DNA from: Adenophora triphylla var. japonica
Lineage: Eukaryota > Streptophyta > Magnoliopsida > Asterales > Campanulaceae
DNA: 64,000 nt
Direction of reading: 5' to 3'
NCBI GenBank assembly: GCA_022495995.1
Contig: JAFEMH010000977.1
Coordinates: 238,501 to 302,500 of the forward strand
Within the stretch, counting starts at the first letter, position 1, and every line of letters starts with the position of its first letter. The notes under the pieces were generated by a model, which saw only the letters and a program-made list of their open reading frames with translations, ran no database searches and had not been told where the DNA came from. A program made the translations under genes and the position numbers. Of the stretch, positions 21,501-31,766 are shown one piece after another.

Positions 21501-21930
21501 TTCGGAACCGCGGCCGGGGCGGGTTTTACGTGCGGGAGTTGGCCGTTATTGGCTCGGTTGTTGCTACGAGATGATGAATGCTTGCCGGGCATGCGTTAGT
21601 TCCTCTGTCAGAGGATGAGGTTAAGGGCTGGATACTGTCGCGGCGGCCTCCTTGCCTCACTTGTGGCCGAGGTGGCTGCCCTTAGCCTCATCGCGAGCTG
21701 GATGAGGCGAGGTTTGGGGAAAACCCTATACCCACAGGGAAGCCATAGCTCGCGTCCTTCCAAACGGGCTGCTATTGGTGATCTCTTTCCTCAGCGGGCA
21801 GCCCCTGCTCCGGCCTCTGCTGAGCCTACCTCTGACCCTATAACGGACTCGTTGGTGAATAGGCTTCCTTCTCCAACTCCGGCTTGAGAGGCGGAGCACG
21901 AAGCGGCGACCGCGAGTCACGGAGGCCCCC
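18506..21930 (+). pseudogene. Antisense ORF (aORF) of the Tat-lineage element, frameshifted
   Basis: The ATG lies right after a 72-nt 5'-UTR intron. The first part reads MTTRKFGPRRPIELGDGSTP, CKRTGGIFRKVG and WGPFVPPRLWEAKRKYIYNR. Further right, in changing frames, come Lys/Arg/Glu-rich coiled-coil-like stretches (KTSILAGKLRELNAARERLG, ALDDVRKEAVEEYKNSAEFK at 21.0-21.5 kb). Tat-lineage elements are known to carry ORFs between pol and the 3' LTR in antisense direction, often labelled 'gypsy-type transposase' proteins. The position, strand and coiled-coil tail fit this. Function in the family is unknown. Many shifts and stops; an intron may explain some, decay most. Confidence 0.6.
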
Positions 21931-23050
21931 GAGGATCAAGCTCCCTTAGCATAGGTCTTTTTTGCTTTTTCTTTTTGTAATAGATGGTAGGACCCATGTA
22001 AATAATCATTTTTTCTTAATACAAGAATTTTCTCCCCTTCTGTGTTTGTTTTATCTTAATTGCTCGTCTTGTAGGCTATTTTGAGTATTTAGCAATTTTC
22101 GAGCACCTTAGTACTTGCTTTCTTGCTTCTTACTTTTCCGGCGTTTTTGACTAACAATTAAATTTTATACTCTCCTTACTGCGGTCAAAAGCTTAATAGG
22201 CCCTTTGCCCGCATTTTTGAGTTTTCCTAACTCTTTATTCAAAACCCCTTGAGGTTTTTAGTGAGAGTCGACCCTATTTCTCTGTGACCGCGTTTGTTTA
22301 GCCTTGTGGCAAATTCGGGGTCTTGACCCCGGTTGTCTATTTGGCTTTGTTAAACTCTTTTGATCACTCCCGTCCATTTACACTTATTCCCGGCCTTGCG
22401 GCCGTGGTGTAAGTCAAAAGCGACGAGGCAAGCTACTTTCATAGGGCATGTAGAAGGTGGCCGTGAGGCTATTGTCTACGCAACAGAAAGGTAGGAGCAT
22501 ATTTAGCATAGAGGCCCTTTAACCCCCTGGCATCTGTATCCCCTTATTGGAGGTTCACGCTTTTTGACCCTTTATTCAAAACCCCTTGAGGTTTTTAGTG
22601 AGGGTCTCATGGCGATCAGGTGAACGGGCTTATATGTAGGCCTTTGTCACATACAGGCATACGAGTAACGGCCCTAACGAGGACCTTCGCGCGGCGGCGG
22701 GCGGACTTTCGGTCTTTGTCCCCGCTGGCATCTATATCCACTTATTTTTGGTGGTGTCACACGGGCAGGACGGAGTATCCTCCCCGCGATCTTAGTACGG
22801 ACGTAATGGCCCTTTGTACACATATAGGCTTGCGGATCTTAAAGGATCTTTGCGCATCAGTAGGTAGGAGCTCATATGTTTGCTCTTTAACCTACTGGCA
22901 TCCGCTTGCGGGCATCCACTTTAGCTTTTGAAATTTGGTGGGAATAGGTTTTTGCATCAAAATATGATGATAACTTCTCCTTTATATATACATATAGTCT
23001 ATACTCCTTCCAAAAAATTACAAAGATTTCAAAAGAAGTATCTTTTAAGG
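21931..23050. other. Gypsy internal spacer between aORF 3' end and pol
   Basis: No protein. The words CTTTATTCAAAACCCCTTGA, then GGTTTTTAGTGAG, occur twice (22233-22265 and 22570-22602). CTGGCATC(T/C)(G/A)TATCC-like words recur near 22527, 22725 and 22894. This is a decayed tandem-repeat zone, as often seen in the 3' part of Tat elements. Confidence 0.6.
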
Positions 23051-24182
23051 TGGTCGCTATTCCAGCGTGCTTAAGCTCTGCTCCTTCCTTTGGTCGCAAT
23101 ATGTAGGTACCCTCCTTGACTATTTTGGTAACCTCATATGGTCCTTCCCATTTCGGGGACTGGCTTATTGAAACCGGGTTGGGCCCCTTGGACCTCTACG
23201 CTTCTAAGTACCCAATCTCCAAGCTGAAAAACTCCTCTTATTCACCCTTTTATCGTGGTGTTTCTTCGCTTTACGCTTGTAGTTCACCATTTTTCATATG
23301 CCCGCATTCTCTTTCCTTCGAGATCGTCCGAGGTCACACCTTACATTTGCCTCGTTTTGAGACTCGTCGAAGTATGTGACTACGTACGAGGGTAGGGCAA
23401 CCTCAGCTGGAGCCATTGCCTCGACCCGTACGTGAGCGAGAAAGGAGTTTCTCTGTAGAATTCCTTGTAGTTGTGCGGACAACCCATAATGCGGTCTGGA
23501 GCTCGTCCAACCATCGTCCTCCTCGCCCCTCCAAATTTTTCTTTAGGGCGGTCAGAACTAACTTATTTGCGGCCTCGGCCTGGCCGTTTCCTTGAGGATA
23601 GGCAACTGCAGATTTGCGGTGTTGTACTTTCATTCTTTCACACTCCGCGGTGAACTTTGCGGAGAACTGAGTGCCATTGTCTGAAATTATTGCTCGGGGA
23701 ACTCCAAATCGGCAATAGATGTGGTCGTGGACGAAATTGATAGTGTTCTCCTCGGAGATGGTAGCTAAGCCCTTGGCTTCTGTCCATTTAGTAAAATAAT
23801 CCACGGCCACAACAGCATACTTAATGTTTCCTCTAGCAGTTGGAAATGGTCCAATAAGATCTATCCCCCACGTATCAAACGGCCACGATGGTACTACCAA
23901 AGTCTGCTCTGTTGATGGTAGTCGGGGAATGTCCGCAAATCTCTGGCATTTATCACACTTTCTGACGTACTCTTGTGCATCCCTCCTCATCGTGGGCCAA
24001 AAGAAACCTTGGAATTTGATTTTGTCTGAGAGAGTGCGAGCACCTGGATGTCCGCCACAAACTCCTTCATGGACCTCATAGAGTAAGTTGGTGACCATGT
24101 GAGTTTTGACACATCTCAGCAAAGGCTTGGTGAATGACCGTCGAAAAAGTACCCCCTCGAGGACGAGGTATTTCGCGGACAC
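23050..24182 (-). pseudogene. Gypsy integrase
   Basis: N-terminal zinc-binding HHCC: HEGVCGGHPGARTLSDK then CDKCQRF. The catalytic core shows the three acidic sites in GIDLIGPFPT (D), IISDNGTQF (D) and the E of GNGQAEAANK. The C-terminal part past the ORF break (about 23400) still reads NYKRKAKKHHDKR, FQLGDWVLR and WEGPYEVTKIVKEGTYILR, the usual end of a gypsy integrase. Damaged by a frameshift near 23400. It would insert the cDNA copy in the nucleus. Confidence 0.88.
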
Positions 24183-24239
24183 CGTTCTGATGGCTCTAGC
24201 CTTTGCTGGATCCTCGGGGAGGGTCTGCCTCTCAATGTA

Positions 24240-25500
24240 ATCCTTGATCTCATCTACCCGAGTCCACTTACTTGATCCTCAAGATTGTTTATACGAATTC
24301 GATCTATAGCGAGGTCTTTACGAGAACTCAATCGGCAATGCTGCTTCTACTTCCTCAATTTCTTGATCGGTTATTACGGAGAGGAGGTCGGCTTCCACAT
24401 TATCCTCTCTCATGACTTGGTTCGGCTCATAGTAGGTGAAATTTTTGATGAGGGTTTTTGCAAGGCCGCGATGCGAGTTAGCCTTTGGGTTGATAGTATC
24501 ATACTCCCCCTAATTTGATTAACTATGGTGAGAGTCACTATTGATCTCTATATTACGAACTCCCAAGTCTCTTGCCAATTCCATGCTCTGCTATAATCGC
24601 TTCATACTCGGCTGATTGTTAGATGCCTCGAACTTGAACCTTAAGGCCCTCTTAAATTTCTCCCCGCGGGTGCGATCGAAGTATGCCCGCGCCACTAATT
24701 AGCTTGCTCGCGAGCCGTCCACGTATAAAATCCATACCTCCTCTGGACGCTCCCTTGGCTGTATGATTTACGTGCTCGGGCTATTTGGGACTTCTTGATT
24801 ACGCCCGCTTTCTTTTTCCCAGTCATGTCCGCCATTTTGAATGATGATTCTACCACAAAATCTACGAGGCCTGCGCTTTGATTGTCTTTCTCGGGAGTAG
24901 GTGATGCGGAACTCGGTGAGCTCGATAGACCAAGCTAGCATTCTCCCAGGGACTACGGTTTGTGTAAAACCTTTCTAAGCGGGGCCTCGGTCGGTACGGT
25001 TATAGGGTGTGCGAGAAAAGTAAGCTCTTAATTTTCGAGCGGTCTGAGCAAGGCGTAAGCTAACTTTTCTATATTAAGGTAACGCCCTTCTACGGCGGAC
25101 AACGCCTTAGATACATAATAAAGCTGGTTTTGGGAGTTATTATCCTCCCTTACAAGAACGGCGGCTCTCTTGCCCGGATCGATGCTTGCTAAAAACGAAA
25201 AAGCTCTTCCCGGGCCGAAACTCTTTGAAAAGAGGTGGTTTGCCCGAGGTATGTCTTGACTTCTTCAAAAGCTTGATGGCATTCTTGATTCCATGCAAAT
25301 TCATCAGGCTTCTTCCCCCTTTTAGAGTTTTGAAGAAGGGAGGCATCTCTCTGCGACCGCGAGATGAAGCGGCCAAGTGCGGTGATGCGACCATTGAGTT
25401 TTTGTACATCCTTCACGCAAGCGGGAGGTTTCATGTCTAATAGGGCTTGGATTTTTCGGGATTAGCCTCTATCCCTCTTTGATTGACCATGAATCCGAGG
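24240..25500 (-). pseudogene. Gypsy RNase H region
   Basis: On the minus strand the RNase H active-site word appears as WILYVDGSRAS at 24734-24711, then the frame breaks. Upstream, in short frames, lie RT connection pieces (around 25434-25189: FISRSQRDASLL, KPDEFAWNQECHQAFEEVKT). The domain would remove RNA from the RNA-DNA hybrid. It is too fragmented to be active. Confidence 0.7.
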
Positions 25501-25559
25501 AACTTGCCCGCCTTGACCCCAAAGCACACTTAAGGGGATTTAGCTTCATGTTATTACGG

Positions 25560-26825
25560 CGCAAGTTTTGAAGGTTTCCTCCACGTCGAGCTCGTGGGAG
25601 TTTTCCTTAGTCTTTATAACCATATCGTCAATGTAGGCCTCAAGATTTACGCCGGTTGGTTTTGAAGACCGAGATTGACCATTCGGCGATATGTGGCTCC
25701 TGCATTTTTAGCCCGAAGGGCATCATTTTGTAGCAATAAGTCTTGCCGCGACGATGAAAGCAACGGAGCGGACATCCTCGGGAGCCATTTGAATCGATGG
25801 TAGCCGGAGTATGCATCAATGAAGCTCAATACTACGTGGCCGGCTATAGAATCCACCAATCTGTCTATGCGAGGAAGAGGGAAGCAGTCTTTGGGGCATG
25901 CCTTGTTGAGATCCGTGAAATCAACACACATCCTCCACTTGCCGTTGGATTTTTTGACCATAACCACATTGGCTAGCCATTTTGGGTAGGTAATCTCCTT
26001 TATTATCCCCGCTTTGAGTAATTTTTCTACCTCTTCCTTGATCGCCATTTCTTTCTCCGGAGAGAAGTACCTTGATTTTTGATGGATGTTTTTGAAGGAT
26101 GGGTCATCATTGATTTTGTGGAGGATCACGTCTTTGCTGATTCCTTGCATATCCTCCACCCTCCAAGCGAACACATCACAATTTGCTCTAAGGAACTCGA
26201 TGAGTATCCTTCTCTCCTCGCAGTGAATTTCCAGCCCAACCTTAACAGTTTGCTCGGGGAAGTGGGGGTTGATGACCACCTCCTCGAGCTCGTCGTTAGG
26301 TTGAAGGTCGCTGATTTCACGATTGTGCAAGGAGTCAATGATAATAGTTGGGGGGTTGACCTGAGCTCCGGTCAGTGTTGCCATAGAGTATATGACATCG
26401 CGGTCAATTTCTCCCTCAATTCCTCGATCAATGTATCCTCCCTCAATAGGGGCCAACTGTTTGGATTTTCTGCTCGTCTTGAGCTCCACCTTAGTGGAAT
26501 GGAAAGAAAGCATGCCAATTGGAATGGGTGGCGGCAGTGGCGGCACAAGTGCTAGGGCCTTCCCTTTCTTCGCTTTGTCCTCGCCCTCTATCTGCGGGCA
26601 GGATGTCTGGCCTTTATTTGCCTTTCTCTTCTCCTCGAGTGCTCGGAGGAATCTCCCGGGCTGGTTCTTGATGGTAGCAACCCCGCCCGGGGTGTTAAAT
26701 TTCACCCTCTGGTGGGGAACGGAAGCAACTATTCCCAATTCGGCCTGAGCAGTTAGGCCTAGAATAGCATTGTACTGGGAAGAAAGATCGACCACCATGA
26801 AAGTGATTTTGGCCGTCTTACGCAT
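25560..26825 (-). pseudogene. Gypsy reverse transcriptase
   Basis: The 392-aa frame 26825-25647 contains DVFAWRVEDMQGI, KWLANVVMVKKSNGKWRMCV, DFTDLNKACPKDCFPLPRID and LSFIDAYSGYH, the classic gypsy RT blocks 1-3. A frameshift follows GYH. The polymerase box YIDDM is found past the shift at 25635-25621. Upstream part (26825-26400) is the protease-RT linker. Confidence 0.9.
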
Positions 26826-27028
26826 GGGTTTTCCCCAATAGTTACTTCAAACACAATCGTCCCCTTTACCCCATTTGCGTGATTTGTGAAGCCTTCCAAC
26901 ATGCCCGCATAAGGAGACAGGTTAGCCTCGGTCATCCTCATGCTAACCAACGTGTGGTAGTAGAGGATGTCTCTGGCCGCGCCCGTATCAATTAGGACTC
27001 GGTGTATGTTGGCCCGGTTTATCTTCAT
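26759..27028 (-). pseudogene. Gypsy aspartic protease
   Basis: The frame reads HRVLIDTGAARDILYYHTL. IDTGA at about 26992-26980 is the active-site triad of a retroviral-type aspartic protease; the family usually has DTGSSAD here. It would cleave the Gag-Pol polyprotein. A shift separates it from gag on the right. Confidence 0.8.
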
Positions 27029-27339
27029 AGGGATGGTAATGGGCTGAGTAGAGTGGAATAGGGAGGAGGCAAGTTCACTCTTTTTGAACCCTAGTTCCTG
27101 CTCTTCTTAGGAGTCATGGGGGAATCAGAAAAACTTTCTCCAAAGTGCGGATTTGAAGGGAGAGTTGTTTATTGGAGGGAGGCTCCTCGCCAATGAAATG
27201 AATGTCATAATCCTCCAAATCCTCATCATAGTTATCTCTTTCATTCCTTTCGGGGCCACGCGTATTTCGTGCCCGCTATTCAGTTATTGTTGTTGGGGGC
27301 ATTGTTGTTGTTCCCTTTAACCAGCTGGGTCGGCTCCCG

Positions 27340-28913
27340 TTATTGATTTTTCTGCTGGATTATTCTCTTTAGTTGGAAGCACTCTTGATGCAGTGCCCGT
27401 GGTCGTTGTGATACTCACAGAACTTAGCCCTACTCCTCTCATTTGGTTTTATGAGCATTGGGGGAGGAGGAGGAAAGTCTGAGGCTCTCATTATTACCAC
27501 TCTTGGCTCGGTGAGCTCGGTGAAAGGTGTACTATCCACTGCCTTTCGGAGTTTGTCTGACCCACGGCCTCTGTTTTGCCACGATTATTAGTGCGGGCGA
27601 GGCTCAGGGGTGGTCTCTGAACTTGGCTTATTCTTTCTTTTGCGGAGGCTCGGGAGCGGGCACGTTTGGCTCTTCGGCGAGAGGCTATGGCCGAGGCTCT
27701 TTCATACATTTCCTCCACGGTTTTGGCGGGCTAGAGGCAAAATTCATCTTGAGGAAAGAGGAGGTGAGGCCGCCCTCAAACGAGTCGATGTCTCCTCCTT
27801 CCAAGTTTACAATCTCCTCGCTCACCTTTACGAACCGAGAGATGTAATCTTTTGTTGCTTCGCCGGGGGCACGCTTGACACGGACAAGGTCTGTCTTTGG
27901 TCTAGCGGGCACACCGGCCAGCCAAAGGCATTAAGAAAGATGCTCTGAATTGGTTGAATGATTGGATGGACCGAGGTTTGAGAGCCAAGCATCCGGGATA
28001 GGGCTTTGCCGTGAAGGTCGCGACGAGGCTTTGCACATCACGGACTCCTCCGAGGAGAATAAAGCCATTTGGCCTTCAAATCGTCCCATATGACTCTTGG
28101 CATTTTTGGAGCCATCATAGGTGTCCATACGGGGGCTTGCCCCTCGGAATAGGTGCCGCGCAATTTTGTCGGCGAAGGCGTCCATGGTGCGGCCACATTT
28201 GGGCGGCCTTCGATGGGTTTCCCACATCTTACGCATGAAATCTGCAAACTCAGGGTTCTGACTATCAACCTTCTGCTTCTTAGCTCGTGGAGTCACGGCC
28301 TTCCCCTTGGCCGGAGCCAAGGGTCTAGCTTTGGACTTCGCACGTAGGTTGGATTGGGCCTCTTCTCCAACCTCCTCGCTATCTTCCACTTGCACCACCG
28401 TGCGTTTGGCAGGCTGTCCGCGCTCAAGGGTTGGTTCAACCCGGTTTGCCCCCCTAGCTTGACTAGCAAGCGATTTTAGGGAGCTCGTTGGGAGAACCTT
28501 AGTGACCCACGAGGGAAGCTGGAGCCCTCCGTTGGCCTCTATCTAAAACATCTCCAATTGAGCGTCGGCGATGGCCATGGCCTCTGCGACCAGCTTCTCC
28601 TTGGAGGCCAAGATTTCTGTCCTTCTCAGGATTTGCTCTGGGGAGAGTGGAGTGTTTAAGGCGATATTTTTCAGAGGAGCTTGGGGGAGTTTTGGGCTAT
28701 TATTTAGGAGGGCTTGGGCTTTTCGGCTCGGGCCTCGTCTGTCGGTTTGTGTATAGCTATGCGGCCGGGGGAAAGGGTATGAGCAGACTGGGATCGGGCC
28801 CCCATACGGTTGAAAACAGAGGTCGCAGCCTTTTCCTTATTGACATTAGAAGGTGAGGCCTGGTTATCCTCCTCTAGGGTTAAATGACCAGCGTTGTGCA
28901 ATATTCTAGACAT
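27340..28913 (-). pseudogene. Gypsy gag
   Basis: Starts at ATG 28913 (MSRILHNAGHLTLEEDN), about 135 bp after the PBS. A basic/acidic linker follows. The core retrotransposon gag domain is in 28.2-27.7 kb (DAFADKIARHLF, MDTYDGSKNAKSH, then past a shift KDYISRFVKVSEEIVN and SFEGGLTSSF). A zinc-knuckle-like word CEYHNDHGHCIK is near 27400, also shifted. At least three frameshifts. Confidence 0.8.
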
Positions 28914-29030
28914 GTTTGGAAGAGAAGGAATATGACTGAAAAGGAGAGCTTTTGACAGTCAGTTGTTTAGAATACAAGGTGTTTCTGAAAACAAAGATTT
29001 GAAACGGGAAAAACTAATGAAAGTCAGATT

Positions 29031-29046
29031 CCCGGCAATGGAACCA
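29031..29046 (-). other. Gypsy primer-binding site
   Basis: Minus-strand TGGTTCCATTGCCGGG starts one base inside the right LTR. It fits the CCA-ended 3' end of a tRNA (complement ...GGCAATGGAACCA). This fixes the right LTR as the 5' LTR and the element as minus-strand. The exact tRNA is not assigned. Confidence 0.75.
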
Positions 29047-29047
29047 C

Positions 29048-29950
29048 TGATGACGCCAAGCTTTTCAGGGTCAGGAGCGGTTCAAGGATATCTGGCTAGG
29101 ATATTTTTGGTGTATTGATGTACCTAAATCACAACACAAATAAGCACCGTTAAGGTCAAAGTTGGATGTTACTCCAACTCAGGCCCTCGGGTGTGAGAGT
29201 AAGAATACTGAGATAATAAGGCTTGGAATACCTTGGAGTGTGTGTGTGTTTAGGGTTTAGAGTAATATGGCTTACTCAATATATTTGGAACTTACCTTGC
29301 CCAAGGGGACAAAGGCCTTCTATTTATAGGCAATGTAGTGGTGCTTGTTGAGGTAAGCAATGAGATCAGCAATGAGATCAGCCCTAGGGGACACTTTGGT
29401 ATTTGACCGGCTACACGTGTCCGCGGCTAATTGGCCTGTCGGGGAGGGAACATTGGCTGAGAGGGGCATGGTGAAAGGGACATGAGCCGTGTAGATGGCT
29501 TGGCGCATTAAATGAAATAGTAGGCGCTGGCGAGCCGCATTAAATGCGTGATGGGGGAGCCGGCAACTTGCATGTCGAGCCGGTAAGCTAACTTGCTCGG
29601 TAAGGCTTGATATTAGCAGGAAGCAGACATGTGCCCGCGGTCAACATCGTGGCCGCGGTCAAAGGTATTTGACGCGGGCACGGATGGAGCGGTCATGCCT
29701 CCTGCGGGCATGGGTCCCTGCGGACATACAATCTGCGGGCACGGACCCAACGGTCACAGGTCGTGCGGGCACGAATATAGCGGTCAGGATCCTTCCGGTC
29801 TTTGATAGGATTAATGCGGGGAGGGACGCGGTCTTGACCTCAAGGGCCTATCTGTCCGCGGTCTTCCCCCAGCGGTCTAGGAACTGCCACGTCACTGGTT
29901 CCTTGGACCAGACCGAGCGCGGGCCCGGTCTAGTAGATCCGGGCTCATCA
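29048..29950 (-). repeat. Gypsy 5' LTR
   Basis: 903 bp, TGATGACG to CTCATCA, followed by CCTTT, the right copy of the target duplication. It has the same GC-rich half with GCGGGCACG words as the other LTR. A minus-strand transcript would start inside it. Confidence 0.93.
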
Positions 29951-30102
29951 CCTTTGATTTTGGTAAAATCATGGTTGGTTGAACTTTGGTTAAATCAAAT
30001 TAGAACATTTTGAATTTCCAACTAATATTTACAAAAAAAAAAAAAACAACATTAAAAGTATTTTGAATGATGTACCCAGTAATAATCTTTAGAATTTTAT
30101 TA

Positions 30103-30287
30103 CTCCCTCTGTCCACTGAATAAATGTCTTTGTCCACCGAATAAATGTCAAGCTTTTCAATTTGGTTTGTTCCAAAATAATGTAGTGTTTTCAAATATGA
30201 AAAGTGATTTAGTGCAATTTTATATTGAACAAACTAGTAAGAACCTTCCTTAAAAAAATTGTTGACAATTTATTAAGACGGAGGGTG
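30103..30287. mobile_element. Stowaway-like MITE in GST intron 1
   Basis: TA-CTCCCTCTGTCCACTGAA on the left, TTAAGACGGAGGGTG-TA on the right. About 185 bp with TA on both sides. The left end holds an internal duplication of GTCCAC(T/C)GAATAAATGTC. Confidence 0.75.
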
Positions 30288-30595
30288 TACAATAATTAAA
30301 ATTACCTAATTCAGAATTCATGATAAATATTCAAAAAGGTTGACCACTAAATCAACTTATCTTTACATCGCAGAGGTAATAATTCTTAATCGTGAACCAA
30401 TAAGTTATTTATAATTTAATGAAAATGGTTAAATTTTTTTAGTAAAATCCAATCAGAGACAGAGGAAGTAGTAAACAATCGTTTATCGTCTCTTCAATTT
30501 TATTATTGATCAAAAGATTGAACGGATAATCATTTTGGATAGTAGAAAGTAAATTATATTGATTGGTAAACGAGAGAAAGGAGACATTTGTGTAC

Positions 30596-30709
30596 CTGCA
30601 ATTTGAGGAAATCAGGGGATTTGCTCTCTCCGGCGATGACGTTGACCGGAACAGTCTCAAAATCGATTTCCTTCTCGATTAACCCGACAATTACTCGCTT
30701 GGTCGAAGC
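30596..30709 (-). CDS. GST exon 1, downstream part (with left TSD copy)
   Basis: Reads STKRVIVGLIEKEIDFETVP, then VNVIAGESKSPDFLKLQ, up to the donor CAG|GTACAC at 30596/30595. The five bases 30705-30709 (GAAGC on +) are the left copy of the copia target duplication. The matching copy is at 41088-41092. Confidence 0.92.
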
Positions 30710-31474
30710 TGAAAGTTTCGTGTAGCTAGAAAACTTGGATCACGCAATAGGCAAAGGATGTGAGTACAGATGTGTCTCACAACTGTCCACACATCCACAG
30801 ATAATGCAGCGGAATAAAACAATTAAATGTAAATAAAATGCAATAACTCAAGAGTTATATACGCTTACTGATCTGTGTGATCAGCAAACTAGGCTTACGC
30901 CCAAAAACCTTTCACTATAAAAACTTATGTTTCTTACAAAAACAAATAAGTGAAAAACTAAAATATGAAAATACTAAACAAGTTCTAATCACCTTCTATG
31001 ATATGAACAACTCCCCTTTCCCAAGTAGGACTTATTCAATCAGAAGTAAAACAAGAGAACTTTATGAAAACCTAGATGTGAGTTACGGATGTAAGCTCAC
31101 AACCTAAAACAACAATGTCGAATGACTATGAAGAATGTGATTTTCTCTCGTAAATTGTGTAACTTCTCTTGTGTCGAATGCCTTGTATTTATAGAGCACC
31201 TTGGAGAAGATCTTCATGCAATCGACCTCTTCCTTTGTGAGATTCCTTTTTCTATATGAAAACATATAACACACTCACAAGGAAATCAAATATTAGTAGG
31301 TTAGTCCTAATATAAAACTATGTACATAAATAAAAGATATTTACATAATTACAATCTCTTAATAAAAATAAGATACTTATAAATCTCCATGAAAGTCTCA
31401 AAATCTTCTTACCATAATAGAAGACAAATTAAATAAGGAAACATAAATATGTTCCCATAAAACTCACGTTTTCA
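30710..31474 (-). repeat. Copia 3' LTR
   Basis: 765 bp, TGAAAGTTTCG to CACGTTTTCA on the plus strand. A plus-strand 76-aa open frame inside it (30877-31107) is exactly repeated in the other LTR and is not a gene. Next to its right edge is the polypurine tract. Confidence 0.95.
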
Positions 31475-31489
31475 ATCTCCCCCTATTTT
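31475..31489 (-). other. Copia polypurine tract
   Basis: Minus-strand AAAATAGGGGGAGAT abuts the 3' LTR, the expected site of plus-strand DNA priming. A second similar tract, TTAGGGGGAGAAAAG, lies at about 31783-31797, near the end of the third ORF. Confidence 0.8.
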
Positions 31490-31766
31490 GGACTTTCTGG
31501 TCAAAACCAAAGATTTATAACAAACATGATATTATGACCACAGAATATAGAAAGAGCATGACTCCCCCTGAATGGATGTGTGTCCAGATGTGTATACACA
31601 TCCACACATAAAAACTGCAAAACAGAATTAGAACAAAATACTAGCAGTTCCTTAAGCAAAACCAAAAAAAACCATTCAGCCATGTCCTACTTAAAGCTAT
31701 TACAAACCATTGTTTAAAAAAAACTAACCAACTAAAACAGAAATTTAAAAATGTCTTTAAAAACCA

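Larger units (their letters stand above)
17000..29950 (-). mobile_element. Ty3/gypsy LTR retrotransposon, Tat lineage (Retand-like), 12.95 kb
   Basis: Two LTRs (17000-17908 and 29048-29950), both TGATGACG...CTCATCA, flanked by the 5-bp target duplication CCTTT (16995-16999, 29951-29955). The element reads leftward: PBS beside the right LTR, then gag, protease, RT, RNase H and integrase (28.9 to 23.0 kb), then a ~5-kb 3' region carrying an antisense ORF. The order PR-RT-RH-IN marks gypsy. The integrase wording HEGVCGGHPGARTL and the long 3' region with an antisense frame match the Tat/Retand group. All coding frames carry shifts and stops, so it is not autonomous now. It is inserted in GST intron 1 and is GC-richer than the surroundings. 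Confidence 0.93.

Noticed and set aside
25647..26825. Open frames on the plus strand opposite the gypsy RT
   Set aside because: Shadow frames of the minus-strand RT. RT motifs are clear on the minus strand only.
30877..31107. 76-aa plus-strand ORF, identical at 40489-40719
   Set aside because: It lies wholly inside the copia LTRs, so the identity only reflects the two LTR copies. No domain or start context supports a gene.
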